From the NCBI RefSeq assembly GCF_003268655.1, contig NZ_CP029642.1:3596001-3660000 (forward strand): 64,000 bases of DNA, in the 5' to 3' direction. Below are positions 8,504-18,700 of the stretch, in pieces. The notes below the pieces were generated by a model. The model ran no database searches. It worked only from the letters and a program-made list of their open reading frames with translations, and had not been told where the DNA came from. Position 1 is the stretch's first letter. Each line of letters opens with the position of its first letter. The DNA is from Arthrobacter dokdonellae. GTDB lineage: Bacteria > Actinomycetota > Actinomycetes > Actinomycetales > Micrococcaceae. Made by a program: the position numbers and the translations under genes.

Positions 8504-9562
8504 TCAACCCCGGCGGCGCTCCTGGACCTGCGTCTGGGTGGCGTCGCGGATCTCCCCGACGAGCTGCTCAATGACGTCCTCGAGGAACAGGACGCCGACC
8601 GTCTTATTTTCCGGGGAAATGACGCGGGCCACGTGGGAGCCGGTGCGCTGCATGATCGCCAGCGCATCCTCGATCTCCTCGTCCACGGCCAGGTTGACCA
8701 GGGAGCGCGCGCGGCCCTCCCCGATCGGCAGCTCGTACCGTGCCACCGGAATGGGAAGCACGTCCTTGAGGTGCAGGTACCCGAGGAGGGTGCCGGCCTC
8801 GTCGGCAAAGACGAACCGGGAGAACCCCGTCTTGCCCACCTTGTGCTCAAAGTCCACCGGGGTGGCCGACGCCGGCAGGGTCACCACCTGCTCCAGCGGC
8901 ACCATGATGTCCCCGGCCCTTTGCGTGGAGAATTCCAGTGCGCCGTTGATCAGCCCCGTCTGGTCGTCCACCAGGCCGCTGCGCGTGGATTCGGCCACGA
9001 TGGACTGCACCTCCTCCAGGGTGAAGGAGGAGGAGACCTCGTCCTGCGGCTCAATCCGAAACAGGCGCACAAGGTGGTTCGCGCTCCAGTTCAGGGCCAC
9101 GATCACGGGGCGCACGCCCTTGCCGATGAACACCAGCGGCGGTGCCAGCAGCAGCGCCGCCTTGTCCGCGGCCGAGACGCTCATGTTCTTGGGCACCATC
9201 TCGCCGAACGTCACATGCAGGAAGGTCACCAGCAGAAGCGCCACCACGAACGCGACGGGGGCGGAGATGCTTTCCGCCACGCCCAGCGCATGTAGCGGCA
9301 CGGAGAGCAGGTGGTGGATGGACGGCTCGGCCACGTTCAAGATCAGCAGCGAGCACACCGTGATGCCCAGCTGGGAACAGGCCAGCATGAGCGAGACGTT
9401 TTCCATGGCCCCCAGCGTGATCTTGGCGCGCTTGGACCCGGCGTCGGCACGCGGCTCAATCTGGCTGCGGCGCGCGGACATGATGGCAAATTCCGCCGCG
9501 ACGAAGAAGGCATTGCCCAGCAGCAGCACCACCAGCCAGGCAATTCCGGACCAGGGGCTCAC
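8504..9562 (-). CDS. CNNM/CBS-domain membrane protein (hemolysin C family), short form
   Basis: 352 residues. An N-terminal CNNM (DUF21) block of four helices covers roughly residues 1-190, with the conserved VTFGEMVPKNMSVS and NWSANHLVRLF. A CBS pair follows (about 200-335). Unlike its partner it ends there, with no CorC/HlyC-type C-terminal domain. The family is linked to Mg2+ or Co2+ efflux and homeostasis, often named hemolysins by history. It overlaps the preceding paralogue by four bases (ATGA), so the pair may form a heterodimer; that is inference. Confidence 0.87.
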   Translation of the reverse strand: MSPWSGIAWLVVLLLGNAFFVAAEFAIMSARRSQIEPRADAGSKRAKITLGAMENVSLMLACSQLGITVCSLLILNVAEPSIHHLLSVPLHALGVAESISAPVAFVVALLLVTFLHVTFGEMVPKNMSVSAADKAALLLAPPLVFIGKGVRPVIVALNWSANHLVRLFRIEPQDEVSSSFTLEEVQSIVAESTRSGLVDDQTGLINGALEFSTQRAGDIMVPLEQVVTLPASATPVDFEHKVGKTGFSRFVFADEAGTLLGYLHLKDVLPIPVARYELPIGEGRARSLVNLAVDEEIEDALAIMQRTGSHVARVISPENKTVGVLFLEDVIEQLVGEIRDATQTQVQERRRG

Positions 9563-10917
9563 TTGACCCCACCCCGCGCCGGACCCGCACCGGAAACCGG
9601 GGGCCGTTCCCCGGTGTCGCGCTCAGGTGCCGGGATGAAGCAGATCCTGTCGATGCGGTGTCGTTCGAGCCGGTCCACCACGAGCGTGCCACCCTCGACG
9701 GGCACGGAGTCACCCACAACGGCGATGCGGCCCAGCTCGGCCATCATGAAGCCGCCGACGGTTTCGTAGCCGGCCTCGTCAGGCACCTGAAGCGGGCCGA
9801 TGCGTTCGGAAACCTCGTCCGGGCGCATGAGGCCGGGGAAGAACCAGTTGCCATCCGCGCCCTGCAGGATGCCGGGCTTGGTGCGGTCGTGTTCGTCGGA
9901 AACTTCCCCGACGATCTCCTCAACCAGGTCTTCGAGGGTGGTGACGCCGGCGGTGCCGCCGTATTCGTCCTGGACCACAGCCATCTGCAGGTTGCCTTCG
10001 CGCAGTTCCAGGATCAGCGCGTCCAGGTGGACGGTTTCCGGCACGCGCAGGACCTCGGTCATGATGGCCCCGGCCTCGATGTCGGCACGCTTGCGGAAAG
10101 GGATGGAAACGGCCTTCTTCAGGTGGACGACGCCCAGGATGTTGTCCGGGGAGTCACCGATGACGGGGAAGCGGGAAAAGCCCGTGCGCCGGGCGGCATC
10201 AATAATGTCCGCCACGGACTGTTCGGACTCGATGGTCTCCACGCGCATTCGCGGGGTCATGACGTCGGCTGCCGTGCGCTCGCCAAAGCTGAGCGTGCGG
10301 GCCACAAAGCGTGCGGTGCCTTCATCCAGGGTGCCCATGGCGGCGGAGCGGCGCACCAGGGAGGCCAGCTCGGCCGGGGACCTGGCTCCGGAGATTTCCT
10401 CCTTGGCCTCCATGCCGAACAGGTGCAGGACCTTGTTGGCCACGCCGTTGAGCACCAGGACCGCGGGCTTGAAGATGGCAGTGAACACCAACTGGGGCCT
10501 GGCCACGGCCTTGCCAATCTCGATGGACTTGGCGATGGCCATGTTTTTCGGCACGAGTTCGCCGATGAGCATGGACAGCAGCGTGGCGATGACCATGGCC
10601 GCGGCGAGGGCGGCGGGGGCCGACACCGCCTCGGGAACGCCCAAGGCAGCCAGCGGTACGTCCAGCAGGGCGCCCAGCGACGGTTCCATGAGGAACCCCG
10701 TCAGCAGGGTGGTCAGCGTGATGCCCAGCTGGCAGCTGGAGAGCTGGGTGGAAAGGGACTTAAGGCAGCGCAGGAGCGGTTCGGCTGCCGTGTCGCCGTT
10801 GTCGACGGCGCGCTGGACCGTGGCGGGGTCCAGCGCCACCAGGGAAAATTCCACGGCCACGAAGAATCCCGTGCCGAGTATGAGCAGCAGGCCCGCCGCC
10901 AGGAGGAGCCACTCCAT
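9559..10917 (-). CDS. CNNM/CBS-domain membrane protein (hemolysin C family), long form
   Basis: 452 residues. Four hydrophobic segments make the CNNM domain (about 1-200, with LIGELVPKNMAIAKS). A CBS pair follows (about 215-340; VMTPRMRVETIE, AVVQDEYGGTAGVTTLEDLVEEIVGEV), then a CorC/HlyC transporter-associated domain (about 355-440). The likely role is divalent cation transport or homeostasis at the plasma membrane. It is first in a two-gene unit with the short paralogue. Confidence 0.9.
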   Translation of the reverse strand: MEWLLLAAGLLLILGTGFFVAVEFSLVALDPATVQRAVDNGDTAAEPLLRCLKSLSTQLSSCQLGITLTTLLTGFLMEPSLGALLDVPLAALGVPEAVSAPAALAAAMVIATLLSMLIGELVPKNMAIAKSIEIGKAVARPQLVFTAIFKPAVLVLNGVANKVLHLFGMEAKEEISGARSPAELASLVRRSAAMGTLDEGTARFVARTLSFGERTAADVMTPRMRVETIESEQSVADIIDAARRTGFSRFPVIGDSPDNILGVVHLKKAVSIPFRKRADIEAGAIMTEVLRVPETVHLDALILELREGNLQMAVVQDEYGGTAGVTTLEDLVEEIVGEVSDEHDRTKPGILQGADGNWFFPGLMRPDEVSERIGPLQVPDEAGYETVGGFMMAELGRIAVVGDSVPVEGGTLVVDRLERHRIDRICFIPAPERDTGERPPVSGAGPARGGVK

Positions 10918-11271
10918 CAGAAGCCCGCCGTTTCAGCGGATGCGCTGCGGGGGGCGGCCGCCGTTTCAGCGGATGCGCTGCGGGGGGCGGCCGCCGGTGG
11001 AGGGTGGTCGGCGCCGGGAGCTGCACTGGTGCCGGCGCTCGGGCCGGAAGGCGTGGGCGTGGCGGCGTGGCGGGCTCTTGCATGGGGTTTGCCGGCTTGT
11101 GCAACGGTCGCTGCGGGTCGTCGGTGGACTCCCCGCGGACCGTTGCGCCGGCCCCTAGATTTACTTTCCATAGGTTTTTCAGTCTACATGAGCACCGGGC
11201 CCGCAGCCGGGCCCCCGGCTGCGGGCCGGGGGTGTTCCACCGCGCACGGTTCAGCTTCCCGGCAGCACGGT
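10918..11271. other. 354-bp gap without a convincing gene; tandem repeats at both ends
   Basis: Between the start of the CNNM pair and the end of the flavin reductase gene I see no plausible gene. Its first 80 bases hold a 33-bp tandem duplication and its last 30 bases the start of a 21-bp repeat. The middle has a short AT-rich patch near 11155-11185 that could hold the CNNM promoter, but I cannot place -35 and -10 boxes with confidence. Confidence 0.5.
10931..10996. repeat. Perfect 33-bp tandem duplication
   Basis: Two identical adjacent 33-bp units (10931-10963 and 10964-10996), each beginning TTTCAGCGGATGCGCTG, lie immediately upstream of the CNNM gene start. Identity suggests a recent duplication. 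It would lie in the promoter or leader of the CNNM operon. Confidence 0.85.
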
Positions 11272-11289
11272 TCAGCTTCCCGGCAGCAC
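11244..11289. repeat. 21-bp tandem repeat across the flavin reductase stop codon
   Basis: A 21-bp unit (GCACGGTTCAGCTTCCCGGC plus A) occurs at 11244-11264 and 11265-11285, with a few bases of a third copy. Each unit contains the reverse complement of a Val-Leu-Pro-Gly-Ser-stop stretch, so the duplication has copied the C-terminal codons and stop of the flavin reductase downstream of itself. Confidence 0.75.
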
Positions 11290-11826
11290 GGTGTGGCCGC
11301 CGAGACCGTGAAAGGCCCGCCGGTGGTAGACCATGGGATCACCCGGGGCCGGCGGGGCGATGATCTCCACCACGGAGGCTGCCACCAGCAGTGAACCGCC
11401 GGCGGGCGTGCGGCTGAGGACGCGGCACCGCAGGGCGTAGCCGGCGTGCCGCAGCAACGGCTCCCCGCTGGGCAACAGTGTCCAGTCCATTGAGCCGGTG
11501 AAGCGCTTGGTGGAGGGGTCTGCAAAGGCCCTGGCCAGGCCGAGGTCGCCGGCCGTGAGCAGGTGGACCACCAGGGAATCGGCGGCGGCAATCGCTGCCG
11601 CGGAGCCGGACATCTGGGCCAGGGAGAACGCGAGGATGGGCGGCTCGGCGGAAACGGAAGCCACCGACGACGCCGTGATTCCTACCGGTCCGGTGGCAGA
11701 GCCCGCGGTGATGACCGAAACCCCTGCCGGATATCCGCCAAACGCGGCCTTGAACCCCGCCACGTCCGAGGGGATGCCCCGGCCTGCAGCTTCCGGGGCC
11801 GTCCTGATGTCCGGCTGGGCCGTCAT
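11272..11826 (-). CDS. Flavin reductase-like FMN-binding protein
   Basis: 184 residues of the flavin reductase-like (split-barrel) family: FKAAFGGYPAGVSVITAG at the start, then GITASSVASVSAEPPILAFSL (flavin phosphate contacts) and DWTLLPSGEPLLRHAGYALRC. Members pass electrons from NAD(P)H to FMN/FAD, often for partner monooxygenases, but no monooxygenase lies nearby. The second ATG (MTAQPD) was chosen because GAGAGGAG lies six bases before it; the upstream ATG would add ten residues. A SoxR-type promoter lies 50 bp upstream, so redox-active compounds probably induce it. Confidence 0.85.
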   Translation of the reverse strand: MTAQPDIRTAPEAAGRGIPSDVAGFKAAFGGYPAGVSVITAGSATGPVGITASSVASVSAEPPILAFSLAQMSGSAAAIAAADSLVVHLLTAGDLGLARAFADPSTKRFTGSMDWTLLPSGEPLLRHAGYALRCRVLSRTPAGGSLLVAASVVEIIAPPAPGDPMVYHRRAFHGLGGHTVLPGS

Positions 11827-11875
11827 GCCGTGCTCCTCTCGCAATGCTCCCGCCAACGCGGCTGGGCCATGGTCC

Positions 11876-11906
11876 AGCCTAAAACCTCAACAAAGGTTGA
11901 GGTCAA
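11876..11906 (-). promoter_or_regulatory. SoxR-type promoter with 18-bp sox box in a 19-bp spacer
   Basis: On the minus strand a TTGACC -35 (11906-11901) and TAGGCT -10 (11881-11876) are separated by 19 bp, the overlong spacing typical of MerR-family targets. Inside lies CCTCAA-N6-TTGAGG (11885-11902), which matches the half-sites of the canonical sox box. The downstream gene is the flavin reductase, and soxR itself lies just upstream on the same strand. This is strong sequence evidence for SoxR activation. Confidence 0.85.
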
Positions 11907-11950
11907 GTTAAGGTCAAATTGTAGACTGTCTGCCAGCTCCGAGTGGCCGA

Positions 11951-12010
11951 GGATGCCGATATGGATATTTGAGGCCGCTATATCGGCCTCAAATATCCAT
12001 ATCGGCATCC
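11951..12010. repeat. Perfect 27-bp inverted repeat with 6-nt loop
   Basis: Arms 11951-11977 and 11984-12010 are exact reverse complements, and the loop is CTATAT. The arm centre is AT-rich (ATGGATATTTGAGG) in an otherwise GC-rich region. It lies between the soxR stop and the SoxR-controlled promoter, so it could terminate soxR transcripts. There is no T-run, and the length is far beyond an ordinary terminator. The 61-residue open frame that crosses it is a product of the palindrome. Confidence 0.9.
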
Positions 12011-12032
12011 GCTGGGGTACGGCCCGCCCGCG

Positions 12033-12512
12033 TCAGCCGCCGGTCGGCGCGGCGGAATCGAACGCGCGGGCGCCGGGGCCGCCGCAGGCGCCTTCGTCCT
12101 CCGGGTTCACAAAGCCGCATTCGGCCAGCGACAGGCAGCCGCAACCAATGCATCCGCCCAGGCTGCCCCGCAACTGCTGCAGGGCCGCGATGCGGACGTC
12201 CAGTTCGCCGCGCCAGTGTTCGGACATCCGCTGCCAGTCATCCCGCGTGGGTACGGCGCCGGCCGGCAATTCGGCAAACGACTCGGCCACAAGGGCCAGT
12301 GGGATGCCGGCACGCTGGGCCGCCCGGATGACGGCCACGCGGCGCAGCACGGCCCGGGAATAGCGGCGCTGGTTGCCGGCCGTGCGCCCGCTGCTGATCA
12401 GCCCGCGGCGCTCGTAAAAATGCAGTGCTGACACGCTGGCGCCGCTTCGTTCCGCCAGCTGGCCCACGCTCAACTGTTCGCTGGCGTGCGACCCGCTGCC
12501 GCCGTCGTCCAT
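12033..12512 (-). CDS. soxR: SoxR, redox-sensitive MerR-family activator
   Basis: 159 residues. A MerR winged helix starts at residue 14 (LSVGQLAERSGASVSALHFY, then ERRGLI), followed by a dimerisation helix. The [2Fe-2S] cluster motif CIGCGCLSLAEC has cysteines at 121, 124, 126 and 132. Oxidation by redox-active compounds turns the bound protein into an activator. The start shown follows the usual SoxR length. No good Shine-Dalgarno is visible; the start codon lies in a quasi-repeat of TGGACG units. Its evident target is the adjacent flavin reductase. Confidence 0.93.
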   Translation of the reverse strand: MDDGGSGSHASEQLSVGQLAERSGASVSALHFYERRGLISSGRTAGNQRRYSRAVLRRVAVIRAAQRAGIPLALVAESFAELPAGAVPTRDDWQRMSEHWRGELDVRIAALQQLRGSLGGCIGCGCLSLAECGFVNPEDEGACGGPGARAFDSAAPTGG

Positions 12513-12554
12513 CAGGAAGCGTCCATTCAAACAGCGTCCATCAGGCAGCGTCCA
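12506..12554. repeat. Quasi-tandem 14-15-bp repeat at the soxR start
   Basis: Read on the minus strand, three units of TGGACGCTNYYTGA (14, 15 and 14 bases) followed by a fourth TGGACG run into the soxR initiation codon. They fill the short gap after gluconokinase. The units contain ATG and TGA triplets, so short leader reading frames are possible. Confidence 0.6.
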
Positions 12555-12562
12555 CGATGGCG

Positions 12563-13114
12563 CTACTGACCGGCCACGCGCCGGATGCCGGCGACGGTCT
12601 CGGCCAGGAGGTCGTTGATGCCGGCCGCGACGTCGATGACGACGCCGCGCTCGTCCTCGCCCAATGGTTCCAGGGTGGCGAGCTGGGATTCCAGGAGCGC
12701 GGGCGGCATGAAGTGCCCGGAGCGCCCCTCCAGCCGCGAGCTCAGCACCTCCAGGGAACCGTCCAGATGCAGGAAGATGGTGTCCGGGGCCTTGCCGCGG
12801 ATGACGTCGCGGTAGCTGCGCTTGAGCGCCGAACAGGCAATGACGATCCCCGAAGCCGTGGTGTCCGCGAGCTCGTTCCCGACAATTTCCAGCCATGGCC
12901 AGCGGTCATCGTCGTTGAGCGGGGTGCCGGCGGCCATCTTGTGGATGTTCGCCATCGGGTGCAGGGAGTCGCCGTCCAGGAACGGGATGTCCATGGCGTC
13001 GGCCACCAGCGCCCCGATCGTGCTCTTGCCGGATCCAGAGACCCCCATGACGACGACGCGGGTGGCGGCGCGGGGCGCGGCCTGGCCTTCAGTGTGGTGC
13101 AGGGGCATGTCCAT
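12563..13114 (-). CDS. gntK: Gluconokinase (GntK family)
   Basis: 183 residues from the chosen ATG. The P-loop GVSGSGKST is followed by DGDSLHPMANIHKMAAGTPL, the gluconate kinase signature, then DRWPWL, CSALKRSYRD and SGHFMPPALLESQ. It phosphorylates gluconate to 6-phosphogluconate for the pentose phosphate pathway. Two starts two codons apart are possible: the ATG at 13114, or that at 13108, which sits nine bases after AGGAG. No gluconate permease or GntR regulator lies next to it, so induction cannot be inferred. Confidence 0.92.
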   Translation of the reverse strand: MDMPLHHTEGQAAPRAATRVVVMGVSGSGKSTIGALVADAMDIPFLDGDSLHPMANIHKMAAGTPLNDDDRWPWLEIVGNELADTTASGIVIACSALKRSYRDVIRGKAPDTIFLHLDGSLEVLSSRLEGRSGHFMPPALLESQLATLEPLGEDERGVVIDVAAGINDLLAETVAGIRRVAGQ

Positions 13115-13192
13115 ACTCTCCTGTATACCAAAACCTGGCCCTGGCGGCTGCATCACGCCGCCCGGACCAGGCCCTGACGCCCGTGTGTGACG

Positions 13193-13510
13193 TCAGAGCC
13201 GGGTGTCGAAGAAATCGCAGAACACCTTTTCGTTGAAGGTGCCCTGAAATTCGGAAAGGCCCTGGATCTTCTCCACCGTGGCCCGGATCGCCCCCCGCGT
13301 TCCGGCATGTGCGTGGATGGCCGTCTTGACCATGGGCACGGCGATGAGGTGGTTGGGCTGGTTCAGCGAGACAAAGACCGTGGATACCTCGGTGGTGTAC
13401 CACGGGATTTCCGCGGCCATCGGGGTGGACCACTTGATCCGGATGGCTGCCTCCTTGGCGAAGCCCTTTACGTTCGCGAAGACAAAGGCAAACGTGCGGC
13501 GGTGGTCCGC
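13193..13510 (-). pseudogene. Unrecognised gene remnant, probably 5'-truncated
   Basis: The last part reads like real protein (FAFVFANVKGFAKEAA, YTTEVSTVFVSLNQPNHLIA, ending CDFFDTRL) with GC-rich third positions. I do not recognise the family. An ATG at 13420 would give 75 residues but has no ribosome-binding site, and the coding feel extends upstream to about 13510. There the frame enters a 63-bp repeat and ends at a TGA at 13631-13633. The same frame reopens in the other repeat copy, so collapsing the 87-bp duplication would join two open frames. A broken gene is my best reading; a short intact gene is possible. Confidence 0.35.
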
Positions 13511-13549
13511 ACTGTCCGAAGCCGCGGCGCGGCCCGAAGCGCCGAGCAG

Positions 13550-13699
13550 GGGCCCGAGAGTACGGCGGCGGTGGTCCCCGGGCGGATCAGGCCGCCAAAG
13601 CAGTACGTTCTGCGGCGGTCTGAAACACCGTCACTTGGGCCCGAGAGTACGGCGGCGGTGGTCCCCGGGCGGATCAGGCCGCCAAAGCAGTACGTTCTG
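13550..13699. repeat. Identical 63-bp direct repeat, period 87 bp
   Basis: Copies at 13550-13612 and 13637-13699 are identical over 63 bases (each begins GGGCCCGAGAGTACGGCG) and are separated by 24 unrelated bases. The 87-bp period is a multiple of three, but the interval contains an in-frame TGA on the minus strand. It lies just upstream of the gene remnant at 13193-13510. Confidence 0.9.
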
Positions 13700-13870
13700 T
13701 GTGTGCGAGCCCTCCCGTGTCGCCAGATCCGTACGCTCGGCTTCAAGCCCGCGCCGCAGCCGGGCCTCGACCTCTGCGGCGGCGGACCTGGTGTTTCCGT
13801 AGGCGGCGTAAAGGAGCCGGTAAGGCCGCCTGCGGCCGTTAGTCGGATAGCCGCCGAGGGAATGCCGGGT

Positions 13871-13958
13871 CCCCGGCCCCGGCCCCGGCCCCGGCCCCGG
13901 CCCCGGCCCCGGCCCCGGCCCGGCCACACGCCACCGGCCACCGGCCACCGGCCACCGG
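13871..13958. repeat. GGGGCC hexanucleotide array followed by CCACCGG heptanucleotide array
   Basis: Eight perfect CCCCGG units (GGGGCC on the minus strand) fill 13871-13918, then 13931-13958 is four perfect CCACCGG units. The array starts seven bases beyond the guaB1 stop. Nothing indicates that it is translated. Such arrays mutate by slippage and the G-rich strand can form quadruplexes, so copy number probably varies between strains. No other function can be read. Confidence 0.95.
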
Positions 13959-13964
13959 CCGAAG

Positions 13965-15798
<1,834 letters not shown>

Positions 15799-18700
15799 GT
15801 GCCAGAGCAATCCATCCACCGTCTACCCGAGGAATTTGGCGGAAACGAGTGGCTCGTCGATGAGCTTTACGAGCGGTACCAGGCGGACAAGAACTCTGTG
15901 GACACGAAGTGGTGGCCGCTCTTTAAGTCGTTCGACGCCGAGGAATCCGCCACGAACGGACGCCACACGGCCGCGAATTCAACCCCGATAACGGCGCAGA
16001 TCCCCGTGGTGCCCGCGGCTCAGCCGCCGTCTGCGCCCGCAGCGTCTGTCCAGGCTCCCGCCGCGCCGGCCAAGGCACCGTCCGCACCGTCGCAGGGCAC
16101 GACGCCGGATGCCGCCGCTGCGGCCGCGGCACCTCCCGCCGCGCCGGCCAAGGCACCGTCCGCACCGCGTCCGCCGGCCCCGGCCAAGGATGCCGCGCGC
16201 ACCGGCGTCACGCCCATCCCGGCCCAGCTGCCCAAGACGGCCCGGGACACCTCGGTCCCGGACGAGGCCGTCAACACCGTGCTGCGCGGACCGGCCAAGG
16301 CCATCGCCACGAACATGATCACCAGCCTGGAGGTGCCCACCGCCACCAGCGTGCGCGCCATCCCCGCCAAGCTGCTCATTGACAACCGCACGGTCATCAA
16401 CTCCAACCTGGCCCGTGCCCGCGGCGGCAAGGTTTCCTTCACCCACCTGATCGGCTACGCCGTCATCCGGGCGCTGAGCCAGTTCCCGTCCATGAACGTC
16501 TACTACGACGTGGTGGACGGCAAGCCCGTGGCCGTCCAGCCCCCGCACGTGAACTTCGGCATCGCCATCGACATGCCCAAGCCGGACGGCACCCGCCTGC
16601 TCATGGTGCCCAACATCAAGAAGGCCGAGACCCTCAGCTTTGCCGAGTTCTGGCACACCTATGAGGACCTGATCAAGCGCGCCCGCGCCGGCAAGCTCAC
16701 CGCCGACGACCACGCCGGCACCACCGTCTCGCTGACCAACCCCGGCGGCATCGGCACCGTGCACTCCGTGCCCCGCCTCTCCAAGGGCCAGGCCGCCATC
16801 ATCGGCGTCGGCTCCCTGGACTACCCGGCCGAGTTCCAAGGCGCCAGCGCCAAGATCATCGCCCAGAACGCCGTCTCCAAGATCCTGACCCTGACGTCCA
16901 CCTACGACCACCGCGTCATCCAGGGCGCCGGCTCCGGCGAGTTCCTCAAGAAGATCCACCAGCTGCTGCTCGGTGCCGAGAACTTCTACGACGACATCTT
17001 TGAAGACCTGCGCATCCCCTACGAACCCATCCGCTGGAGCCTTGACCTGCAGGTCGATCCGGCCGACGAGATCAACAAGGTTGCCCGGATCCAGCAGCTG
17101 ATCCACTCCTACCGTGTGCGCGGCCACCTCATGGCGGACACCGACCCGCTCGAATTCCGCCAGCGCAAGCACCCCGACCTGGACGTGCTCACGTATGGAC
17201 TGACCCTGTGGGACCTGGACCGCGAGTGGCCCACCGGCGGCTTCGGCGGCAAGCCCAAGCTGCTGCTGCGCGACATCCTCGGAGTGCTGCGCGATGCCTA
17301 CTGCCGCACCACGGGCATCGAATACATGCACATCCAGGAACCCGAGCAGCGCAAGTGGTTCCAGGACGAACTGGAGCACCCCTACTCCAAGCCGAGCCGC
17401 GAAGAGCAACTGCGCATCGTCTCCAAGCTGAACTCGGCCGAGGCGTTTGAGACGTTCCTGCAGACCAAGTTCGTCGGCCAGAAGCGCTTCTCCCTGGAGG
17501 GCGGCGAATCCCTGATTCCGCTGCTGGACTCCATCATTTCCGACGCGGCGGACGACGGCCTGGACGAGGTCGCCATCGGCATGGCCCACCGCGGCCGGCT
17601 GAACGTGCTGACCAACATCGCCGGCAAGACGTATGCCCAGGTGTTCCGCGAGTTTGAGGGCACCCTGGACTCCCGCAGCGTGCAGGGGTCCGGCGACGTG
17701 AAGTACCACCTCGGCACCGAGGGCACGTTCACCTCCGACGCCGGCAACGAAACCAAGGTCTACCTCGCGGCCAACCCGTCGCACCTGGAGGCCGTGGACT
17801 CCGTGCTTGAGGGCATTGTCCGGGCCAAGCAGGACCGTCTGGACCAGGGCGAGAACTTCCCCGTCCTGCCGATCATGGTCCACGGCGACGCGGCGTTTGC
17901 CGGCCAGGGCGTGGTGGCTGAAACACTGAACCTCTCCCAGCTTCGCGGCTACCGCACCGGCGGCACCATCCACGTGGTGGTGAACAACCAGGTGGGCTTC
18001 ACCACGGCGCCGTCGTCCTCGCGCTCCTCGGTGTACTCCACCGATGTGGCCAAGATGATCCAGGCCCCCATCTTCCACGTCAACGGCGACGACCCCGAAG
18101 CGGTGGTCCGCGTGGCCGAGCTGGCCTACCAGTTCCAGCAGCGCTTCCGCAAGGACGTTGTCATCGACATGGTCTGCTACCGCCGCCGCGGCCACAATGA
18201 GGGCGACGACCCCTCAATGACGCAGCCGCTCATGTACAACCTGATCGAGGCCAAGCGTTCCGTGCGCCGCCTCTACACCGAGGCCCTGATCGGCCGCGGC
18301 GACATCACCGAGGACGAAGCCTCCCAGCTGCTCCGCGACTACCAGGAACGCCTGGAGCGCGTCTTTGCCGAGACCCATGCGGCCCAGACCTCGCCCATCC
18401 CGATCATCACCAAGGACTCCCACGCGGTGTCCGACCTGGAGCGCCCCACGGCGCAGCAGGCCGACGCCGGCGTCAACGACCCCAAGAACACGGCGATCAG
18501 CGCGGACATGCTGGCGCGCATCGGTGCCATCCACACCGCGGTTCCGGAGGGCTTCACCGTCCACCAGAAGCTGAAGTCGCTCCTGCAGAAGCGCGAGGCA
18601 ATGTCCCGCGAAGGCGGCATTGACTGGGGCTTTGGCGAACTCGCTGCGTTTGGCTCGCTGCTCGTTGAAGGCGTGCCTATCCGCATGGCCGGCCAGGACA

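Noticed and set aside
8504..10917. Hemolysin toxins
   Set aside because: The family name is historical; CNNM plus CBS domains indicate cation homeostasis rather than toxin function.
11823..12008. 61-residue minus-strand open frame before the flavin reductase
   Set aside because: Half of it is the 27-bp palindrome and the rest covers the SoxR promoter, so it is not a gene.
15979..18195. 738-residue open frame on the minus strand inside kgd
   Set aside because: It is antisense to the clear Kgd protein; the composition (His/Val/Gly/Leu-rich, low order) is what a GC-rich gene gives in its opposite frame.
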